64,000 nt of DNA from Obelidium mucronatum (lineage: Eukaryota; Chytridiomycota; Chytridiomycetes; Chytridiales; Chytriomycetaceae), in the NCBI GenBank assembly GCA_025765595.1, contig JAIVFH010000021.1, positions 186,001 through 250,000 on the forward strand. Direction: 5' to 3'. Position 1 is the stretch's first letter, and every line of letters begins with the position of its first letter. Below the pieces are notes generated by a model. That model was given only the letters and a program-made list of their open reading frames with translations, was not told where the DNA came from and did no database searches. Positions 56,165 to 64,000 of this stretch are shown piece by piece. Position numbers and translations under genes: made by a program.

Positions 56165-56902
56165 CTGGATAAGAGCATGTTTTTCACTAGTTTACAAAGT
56201 TTTATTGTGTTCTGGTAAAGTGAGAATTCAATTGTCTCACAACGTGGTAAGTGAATTGGGCGCCGGTGGATACAGCAAACATTTGAGCAAAGATGGAAAT
56301 GATTCCTGGGGGGATATAGTCTTTCTGTTTTGTTTGTTGTTGGGATATGTAAGGAATAAGTGCTATAACAATTCGCTTTTAAAATTGTAAAACTTAGCAG
56401 AAACCGTAATATTGAGTTGATGTGGTCCCACATTGGAAGAATTCCAAGACTTTGCAACACCTGTAACTTGACGAAGCTCAGTTCTCGGGTGACTACTTCC
56501 ACCAGTCGTGATGCCCGTATTTGTGGTATTAAAAACGACTCCAGTTTTATTAGAGTTCACAAAAAAATTGGAGCTGCTGAAAGTCTGCAAGCCAGGATTT
56601 CAGCTTGATCCAAAAGTGGTTCCGTTGGGTGTACTCGCAACAGGTAGTTGGAGGTATCAGTCATCCTTCAAATTCAAGAACTGGGCTGGGTACTTTGGGT
56701 CTGGACTGTAGATTGTTGTGGTTGTTGTTGTAGTAGTCGTTTTGGAGGTCGTCGTGGTTTTGGTAGTTGCTGTTTTTGACGTTGTTGTGGTCCAGGTTGT
56801 AGTTGTTTTTGTAGTGGCTGTTTTAGTCGGAGATGCGAGGGGCAACACAATGCAGAGTTGAGCTGAGAGCAACAACGCAAGAACAATATTTGGGGATATC
56901 AT
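56165..56902 (-). pseudogene. Secreted PL7-like lyase, paralog A (dead)
   Basis: From ATG 56902: signal peptide MISPNIVLALLLSAQLCIVL, a Thr/Lys-rich linker (TTTTSKTATTKTTTT), then the domain start GLQTFSSSNFFVN, FNTTNTGI, SSHPRTELRQVTG and VGPHQLNITVSAKF. An intron ending CCCCAG leads to GIISIFAQMFAVSTGAQFTY. The RTELR and QLNIT motifs suggest an alginate-lyase-like polysaccharide lyase (PL7 or a related jelly-roll family). Two in-frame TGA codons stand before the domain (after LNLKDD and after TFGSS), and the 3' end is lost near 56165. Paralog B lies 1.2 kb away. Confidence 0.7.
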
Positions 56903-57138
56903 CACTAGTTTTCTGGTTGTATGAGTGATTGATCTGCCTGTTTTTATAGCGGGAATCCAACAAACAATGGGGATAGGAATATAAAGGAAAAATAAATGAA
57001 AAACGTTGCCAGAAAACAATTGGGACAATATACACAATAGGAAATACGTAAACAATGAACTTGACTAGTGGATTGTGTGTCTTGTGCCACTGATATATGT
57101 AATCAAATTGCTTAATATTTTTGTTTGGGCTATCATTA

Positions 57139-58152
57139 GACATGTGCCGTTTTTTTTTATTTAGCAATTATCATCGATGTTCAACTATCGATGATTGTTG
57201 GATATAGGTTTACAGTAATTATTGCTGAAACACGGTATTCTCATCGATATTTATAGAGTTTTATAGCAATAAATAACAAATTATCATAATTCACTTTATT
57301 TGACAATAACCACACAATAAATTGTGACAAAGCAATAACTCCCGAACAAAAAAAAAAGAACAAAGAAACGCTGCCCTCAACCACCCGACCAGTCCCTATT
57401 GTTCTAGTAAGCATCAAATCCCCACTTTGATCATCCTCATCCTCATTATTCTGGTCTCATCCTCTTCACCCTCCTCCTCATCAAGTATGTCTTCCTCTTC
57501 TTCCTCAACAACCACATTCACCTTTGATTTCTTGGTTGTTTTCTTGGTTATCGCCGCCTTTGCTGATTTTTTTTTTGTTGGCAGCAACCTTTGCGAGGTC
57601 TGTTTTTGACAGCTTCATGGCCTCCATGTCATCATGCAAAAGTCCCACCCCAGACACAGCAGTATTATTCTGACGCAACAACTTTTCACAAGGGATTCTT
57701 CATACCTTCAGAAACCAGCAGCGATACCTGTAGAGAACTGAGGAAATTGAGCGACAGAAATATAAATAAAGTTTTATTTTAATTATTTAACTATTCTGTT
57801 GTCAGGATTCGCCTGCGCTAATCCAACGTTGTGTTCTAAATAAAGTAAAAGAGCGTGTTTATTGTTTACGAAACACGGGGTCGAAAGTTTCTCTGAAACA
57901 TCGCAAGTAGACCGATGAACCCCTCCCTTTCCGGGACAATCTAAGTCACGAATGCCGCTAATGGATTCCAACATCTGTTGCTAGGAGTTTAATTTTTATG
58001 ACAGTTTATTTTTATGTTATTTATTTATTTTATTTAGCAATAAAATATGCCTCGATGCAATGAGCGCTAAATGGCAATAAAACACGCTAAAAAATTAGTT
58101 TATTATAGCTTATTATCGATATATCGATTGCCGGTAAAAACCGGCACATGTC
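57139..58152. mobile_element. TA-flanked element with terminal inverted repeats
   Basis: Begins GACATGTGCCG at 57139 and ends CGGCACATGTC at 58152, an 11-bp perfect inverted repeat, flanked on both sides by TA (57137-57138 and 58153-58154). Both ends run into T- or A-rich and ATCGAT-rich sequence. No transposase is recognised. A minus-strand frame at about 57415-57630 encodes a Lys-rich then Glu-rich peptide (KKTTKKSKVNVVVEEEEED), possibly a captured host fragment. TA targets fit a non-autonomous Tc1/mariner-type element. It lies 14 bp beyond the stop of lyase paralog B. Confidence 0.6.
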
Positions 58153-59301
58153 TATTGTAACAATACTTCAACAAACAGTAATGGAGTTAAAAGTTGCTTG
58201 ACAATATTCATCATCTGGCTGCACCCCCTTCAAAATTGTGCAATAAGAACCGGCCTTAAAAACGTAATCTCCATATTGAACCGTGGGAATTGTATGGAAG
58301 TATGGGTTACTCGTAGACCCCATCACTGCATTCGTCTTCAATGGCTTCCCCAAGTTCAAGTAGGTGGATGTAACCATATTCTTGGAAATGCTGATGCAAA
58401 GAGAGAATGGCGTACCGAGCTTATAATTGTCATCGTAGGTGTAGCAGCCAGTTTTGGTGCAAAGCGGAAGGCCCGAAACGCTGTTGGTTTGTCTTGTTAC
58501 TCGGTAGGTGAATTGGGCACCGACGGATACTGCAAAAAGTTGAGCGAAAATGGACGTGATTCCTGTGGGGAGATAATCTTACTGTTGTGGTGGTTACAAA
58601 TTAATTCCACAAAAATTTCGTTTTAAAACTTATGGAAATGGTAATGTTCAGTTGATGAGGTCCAACATCCGAAGAATTCCCGGAATAGTAAGTCTTTCCA
58701 TTTCCAGTCATTTGACAAAGTTCGGTTCTCAGGTGGGTACTTCCAGCAGCCCCATGTTGGTGCATGTTGGTGGTATTAAAAACAACTCTGGTCTTTGCAG
58801 CATTGACAAAAAAGTTAGAGCTGTTGAAGGTTTGCAAACCCGGATTAAAGCTTGATCCGAAAGTTGCGGTGTCGGGAGCAGATGCAAGGTCTGGCGTGTA
58901 AATGGCCGTGGTTGTAGTAGTAGTCGTAGTTTTTGAGGTGGTTTTGGTTTTGGATGTCGTAGTTGTTGTGGTGCGTGTCATTGTTAATTTTGTTGTTGGT
59001 GAAGCGAGGGCAAAGCAACACAGACTTCAAGGGCAAGAAGAGCCATGTTTAATGTTGGATTTTGGATAGTTTTTGGATGGTTGTTGGAATTGGTTGAAAC
59101 TAAATTCGCGTTTCAGAATGGTTCAACGTTGTGATTAGATTTTTGGGCCTGGAATTCGTATTTAAGGAGTGGTTTTCCCCTTTGTTTTTCTTCATTGAAT
59201 TCTGTGTTATTTATTTGGTTTGACACATACAAACAAATAGAATATCCACCGACACGTTTATCAGCACCAAGTTCTACGATTACGATTGCAATCCTTAGAC
59301 T

Positions 59302-62300
59302 ATGGGCGACGATTTCTACAAGGCAATTCAGTCCTTTGAATCAAGAAGTGCCGATTGGCCGCATTTCTATTTAAAGTTTTCAACTGTCCTCGAAGCGAAA
59401 GATATATTGCATGTCTTGGACAAGCCACCGACGGAAGCCAAGGATGCAACTGCTCTTGCGATTGCGTTAAAACAATGGAAGCAAGACGATGCCAAGGCTA
59501 GGGCGTATTTGGTCGGCAAATTGGGTCGTGACGCTCTCAACCTCGTCAAGCACTGCAAGACTGTAGCGGATATGATTGCGGTCTTTAAAACTCAGTATGA
59601 ATCTGATTCAGCGTCTTTGTCGTTGTCAAGACTGGATCGATTACTGGATGTGTCCTATAAAACTGGATCGGAGGTGTCAACTTACATCGGTACTATGAAT
59701 GGGATATTCACTGAGATTGCTCACAAAGGAGGCTTGGATATCGATAAATTGCATGCTACTCTGTTGTTGCGAGGCTTACCTGACGATAATGATTGGCGTG
59801 GTTTCAAGACTGCCATCAGAGCGCAGGAAGAGTCGAATCTATCCAAGGATAAAATTGCTCGCTTGGTAACCGAGCATGCAAATGAATTGAGACGCAAGTC
59901 GGGTGGTGGTGAAGGTGGGACATTGAAAGGTGCCAAAGGCCAGACGGCTTTTGTGGCAGGAGATGATGAAAGTTTCCGATGTGGAAATTCTGGTCATCGT
60001 TGGAAAGATTGTAGAAGTAAGCCGAAACTTGGTTGGAAGGATCGGTCAGCGGGTGGAAAGGGGAAGGCAATGACAGCCCAACCTGTGAAGAAGGAAAAAT
60101 TGTCGAAAAAGGCAGTTAGCTTTTCATTCATGGCGAATGATAAGTTGGTATCGGATGTTGGATCTGGTTTATGGATAGACAATCTGGGGGCGACAAAAAC
60201 TTACTGTTTTGATCGTCAGGTCTTCAAATCTTATGAAGATTATGTTGGAAATGTTAAAGTGGGTAACAATGAGGAGTTAAGAATTAACGGTGTGGGTATG
60301 GTGGAGTTTAAGTCAGTGTTGACAGATGGTTCTGTGACTACTGTTACCTTGGAAAGGGTTTACCACGTACCGGACATGGCAGCAAACCTCGTTTTGACAT
60401 CAAGTTTGGATGCGAAAGGTGTTACAACGGAGTCGTCAAAGGGAATTTGCCGCTTTATGTTGAATGGCGTGGAATTCATGCATTCTGTAAAGAATCGCGA
60501 TGGGCTCTGGATTCTTGCTATTGAACCTAAAAGTGTGTCTTCACACATTGGGTTAGTAGCGGCTGATCTGAAATTATGGCATCAGCGGTTGGGGCATTTG
60601 GGTCTCGACAATATGAAGCGTTTGCAAGGAATGGTAAACGGACTTACCTTGTCTAAAAAGGATTTGGACGAAGGATTGGGCTTCTGCACGGCTTGTGTGG
60701 AAGGAAAACATCAGCGACGCAGTTTTAAAGCATCAACCAATGAGCGTGCAAAAAACCCGATGGATTTAATCCATATTGATTGGGTAATTGTCAATGTACC
60801 TGGGTTGGATGGCGAAACGTTGGCATTGGTAATGACGGATGATTGTACTGGAATGCGGTTTTCATTTCCGGTAAATCAACGCTCTGGTCTTCAATTGGTC
60901 ATTTTCAAGGCTTGGCAACCATGGGCGGAACGTCAATTGGGTCACAAGTTAAAGTGTATTCGGTCTGATAATGGGAAAGAATTCAAGGAGGGCGAATTTG
61001 CGCGCTACTTGGAGAATTTGGGTGTGGAACAACAGTTTATTGTTCCATACGAACACAAACAAAATGGAGTTGCCGAAGGTTCAATTCGGATCCTGTTCGA
61101 AAAGGCACGCACGGCGCTACTGGACACCAAGAAACTACCATTGAAGTATTGGGGTAAAGCATTGACGTGTATGACTTACGTGGCAAATAGGTCGCCGTAT
61201 GTGGACTTAAAAGTTACCCCGATTGAGGGGTTTACTGGAGTTAAACCGGATTTCGAAAAAATGCCATTGTGGGTGTTTGGAGCTGCTTGTTGGGCGAAAG
61301 TGTCAAAGGAGCTGGTTAGGGGTAAAAAGAAGTTAAACTCGCGCTCGAGAGCATGTTTATTTCTTAATTACGTTCAAGGCGGTCATGCCTATGAGGTGGT
61401 GGATGTTGAGACAAAAGAGGTTTTTGTTACCACAAACCTGAAGTTTGATGAACGCGGTGATTCTTTTGAGGGAAAATTTCCGGAAGAATTGGATGACATG
61501 TGCGATTTGTTGAGTGGAAGTGATGGAGATGAAGATTATAAGCTAGCTCGTGTGGACGAGGGGGTGATAGGAGTTGGTGAAGTAGATGAGGATGATGTAC
61601 CTGATGAAGCAACGGATTATGCTTCTGAATATGGAACGGCGCCATCGCCAGCATCATCAACTACAACGTCAATGTTTGGAACTCCTACCTCAGCTACAGC
61701 GTCTTCAGGTCCGTCTACACCAACTCAGTCACGTCCACGTTGATCTATCTTGAAAAAGAACTACAATGAGGATTCAGAAGATGAGTATGGTCATTTTGCT
61801 TACGCTATAACAGTCCCTAGAAACTATCAGGATTTACTGCGGCTGAGTCCTGAAGAACAGCGGATGTGGCGTTTATCAATGGAAAAAGAATACGATGCAC
61901 TTACCGAGGATCATGACACATGGGACTTGACAGCCGATAAGCCGAAAGATAAGAAGGCGTTGCCATCGACTTGGGCTTTTGCAAAGAAAGAGGGTCCAAC
62001 GGTTCTACCAGAGGAAGCTCGCAAGTCTCGCTTGTGTGTGCAAGGAGATTTGCAAACATATGGGGTTGATTACCTCAAAACGTTCGCACCGGTTGCGAAG
62101 TTGGCGGCCATTCGGGTCGTTTTTGTATTGGCGGTTGCGTGGAAAATGGAAATTCACCAATCTGATGTTAAAGGTGCATTTGTCAATGCGGACTTGGAAG
62201 GTGAAGAAGTCTGGATGAAGCAACCACCAGGTTTTGAAAAGTTTGGGCCTAATGGGGAAACATTGTATTGTTACCTGAAGAAGGCACTGTATGGTTTGCG

Positions 62301-63430
62301 TCAAGCGGGAAACTGTTGGTGAAAAATGTTGAAAGCATTTATGGAAAGTATTGGGTACTTAGCACTTATCGCGGAGAAGTGTATTTTCGTGAAAGTTAGC
62401 ACGGGCGGAGAAGTGTATTTTTGTGAAAGTTAGTACGGTTTCTGGGAAACCAATTATTATCATTGTATGGGTCGATGATATACTGGCGTTATTCTGCAAA
62501 TTGGATCAAGATGAATTTGATCGATTCTGGAAGGCGTTTACGACCAAGTTTACGGTTAAGGACTTGGGGAGTGTAGCACGGTACGTTGGAACAACTATCA
62601 AAAGGAATGTTGAGGAAGGGTGGTTATTGATTGATCAGACTTCGTCCGTTTTGGAGATTGTAGGAGAGTATCGATTGCTAAATGGGAAGGAGCGGAAGAC
62701 TCCGTTTCCAACTGGTGTGCGACTGGAGAAGTTTGCCGAAGGAGACGTTGAGACGGAACACAACTACCGTAGTCTTGTTGGGAAACTGATGTATCCGATG
62801 GTATGGTCGCGACCGGAGTTGAGTTTTTACCTTGGAGCTTTGGGTAAACACAACTCGAAGGCGAGCCCGGCACACTGGAATGCTGGACTGGAAGTTGTTT
62901 GTTATTTGTCAGCAACTTCAAATTACGGTCTTCACTACAAAGACAATGGTCACCTGAATCTGGAAGTTTGGGTGGATTCTGATTGGGCTGGAGATTTGCA
63001 GACGGGTAAATCGGTCTGGAGCTACCAAGTATTCTTGGGAGGCAATTTTGTGAGTTGGAAAAGCAAGCAGGACTCCATTACCTCAACGTCGACAGCAATG
63101 GCGGAAATCACGGCAATCTTTTATGGTCTTGGTGAAGGACTCTGGCTGATGGAATTGTTGAAGGAACTTGGAATCGACATCAAATCCTTCAAAATCTACA
63201 GCGATAATATGCCTGCAGTTAAGATCGCGAATAGCGATAAGGCATTGGAACGGATTAAGCATGAAGTGGTTCACGTGGAATTTATTCGCGATCATGTTCG
63301 ATCCGGAATTGTTGAAGTTGGTCACGTCGCGGGGATTGAGAATTGTTCGGATATTGGAACAAAGAATTTACCGTATCCATCGTTCGCGAAACACAGGGAG
63401 TTCATGGGCGTACGACCTGTTAGTGGCTAG
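59302..63430 (+). pseudogene. Copia Gag-Pol with nonsense codons and a small duplication
   Basis: Gag from MGDDFYKAIQSFESRSADWP; zinc knuckle altered to FRCGNSGHRWKDC (Ser in place of the second Cys). Protease-like segment: WIDNLGATKTY where DSGA-type residues would be expected. Integrase: WHQRLGHLG, FCTACVEGKH, IHIDWV, IRSDNGKEF and KQNGVAEGS, with all three acids present. RT: SDVKGAFVNADLEGEEVW and IIIIVWVDDILAL. RNase H: VWVDSDWAG, STAMAEITAIFYG and YSDNMPAVKIA. Breaks: TGA at 61741, TGA at 62320, and a tandem duplication of about 34 bp near 62370-62440 that shifts the frame before VDD. Confidence 0.88.
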
Positions 63431-63490
63431 AGAAGTTCAGTGAAGTGTTTGGGGCTGTTCATCGCAAGTTAAATTACGAATTAGGGGGTG

Positions 63491-63816
63491 TGTTGGATTT
63501 TGGATAGTTTTTGGATGGTTGTTGGAATTGGTTGAAACTGAATTCGCGTTTCAGAATGGTTCAACGTTGTGATTAGATTTTTGGGCCTGAAATTCGTATT
63601 TAAGGAGTGGTTTTCCCCTTTGTTTTTCTTCATTGAATTCTGTGTTATTTATTTGGTTTGACACATACAAACAAATAGGTAAAATATATTATGATTGAAT
63701 TCTGTGTTATTTATTTGGTTTGACACATACAAACAAATAGGTAAAATATATTATGATTGAATTCTGTGTTATTTATTTGGTTTGACACATACAAACAAAT
63801 AGAATATCCACCGACA
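63491..63816 (+). repeat. 3' LTR of the second copia, with a triplicated 62-bp unit
   Basis: Starts like the 5' LTR, but the segment containing ATTGAATTCTGTGTTATTTA occurs three times, joined by GGTAAAATATATTATG, against once in the 5' LTR (59053-59254). Confidence 0.95.
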
Positions 63817-63830
63817 TTTAAGGAGAGCAT

Positions 63831-64000
63831 TTTTTATTATGGGTATACAAGAGCGATGGATCAACAGGTTCTTATCGTCTAAAATCCATCAAGGAACAAT
63901 AGGGAAAAGAATACAAAGGGAGACCGATGAAAACTCCTTCAGAAATTATAACAACAATGCGCACAATAAGAAACAATGAATCTCACTGATGGCGACGATT
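63831..64000. other. Upstream region of lyase paralog B
   Basis: By position this is the original 5' flank of the split lyase gene. No other feature seen before the window ends. Confidence 0.4.

Larger units (their letters stand above)
59053..63816 (+). mobile_element. Complete copia-type LTR retrotransposon, second family
   Basis: 5' LTR 59053-59254 (202 bp, TGTTGGA...CCGACA), 3' LTR 63491-63816 (326 bp). The 124-bp difference is exactly two extra copies of a 62-bp unit. Elsewhere the LTRs differ at only two sites by eye, so the insertion is young. The 5-bp target duplication is TTTAA (59048-59052 and 63817-63821). A primer-site-like TTTATCAGCACC follows the 5' LTR. It interrupts the signal peptide of lyase paralog B on the opposite strand. 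Confidence 0.95.
58168..63830 (-). pseudogene. Secreted PL7-like lyase, paralog B, signal peptide split by copia
   Basis: The first codons (ATG at 63830: MLSL) lie on the far side of the copia. The rest resumes at 59047: N, then MALLALEVCVALP, completing a hydrophobic signal peptide. A Thr-rich linker (TTTTTTSKTKTTSKTTT) leads to GLQTFNSSNFFVN, HLRTELCQMTGN and VGPHQLNITISISF. An intron ending CCACAG leads to GITSIFAQLFAVSVGAQFTY, TVQYGDYVFKAGSYCTILKG and the stop at 58168. RTEL, QLF and YVFKAGSY are in the order of PL7 alginate-lyase-like enzymes. Relative to paralog A one C is missing in a CCC run near 59010, shifting the frame. The gene is non-functional with the copia in place. Confidence 0.75.

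Noticed and set aside
57427..57609. Ser-rich 60-aa plus-strand membrane peptide
   Set aside because: It is antisense to the Lys/Glu-rich frame and consists of low-complexity sequence.
59816..60070. Minus-strand frames inside the copia elements
   Set aside because: Shadows of Gag-Pol; no independent motif.
61741..61743. Programmed stop or readthrough between integrase and RT of the second copia
   Set aside because: A second TGA and a frameshifting 34-bp duplication follow, so simple decay is the better explanation.

Overview
The window is nuclear DNA of a eukaryote. Genes carry many short GT-AG introns of about 50-70 nt. The gene set is that of an opisthokont, probably an early-diverging, chytrid-like fungus: a Dicer with two RNase III domains, a heterotrimeric G-alpha subunit, the dynactin subunit Arp1, an NDUFB8-like complex I subunit, a THP3/LENG8-type protein and an HNH_2 endonuclease. 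The taxonomic placement is inference. Host genes are close together; two head-to-head pairs have start codons only about 43-54 bp apart.

Layout. 1-6567: an APE-type LINE, open at the left edge, with several frame breaks. 6568-14097: a near-perfect giant inverted repeat of two 3032-bp arms around a 1466-bp spacer, built from copia and Harbinger-like debris. 14158-15895: three tRNA genes (Arg-TCT, Phe-GAA, Leu-AAG) with a solo-LTR-like repeat between them. 16996-23361: a Dicer gene split by a 5'-truncated copy of the same LINE. 23416-25925: the THP3/LENG8-like gene. 26008-32408: four tandem DXD-type sugar transferases, at least one of them broken. 32608-38672: an HxxxDG acyltransferase, a coiled-coil protein, Arp1 and G-alpha. 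38794-44680: an AGGF1-like OCRE/FHA/G-patch gene interrupted by a complete copia element. 44777-50143: an orphan 7-TM protein, an endosomal-type Na+/H+ exchanger and an HNH endonuclease. 50868-52545: a dense array of about forty short perfect hairpins. 52550-54313: the NDUFB8-like gene and a small membrane protein. 54690-63830: old copia pieces, two lyase-like secreted genes (one dead, one split by a second copia element) and a TA-flanked inverted-repeat element.

The dominant theme is transposable elements landing inside conserved genes with readable target duplications: the LINE in the Dicer DECH box, one copia in an FHA domain and another in a signal peptide. The Dicer lesion stands out because Dicer normally helps restrain such elements. 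It lies within 3-9 kb of a long inverted repeat that would be an ideal Dicer substrate if transcribed. The copia at 39-44 kb is itself odd: it has an RRM-like domain in Gag, LTRs of only about 60 bp, and lesions in the integrase and RNase H active sites. Several single-base frame breaks in host genes could be real decay or assembly error; the sequence alone cannot separate these.
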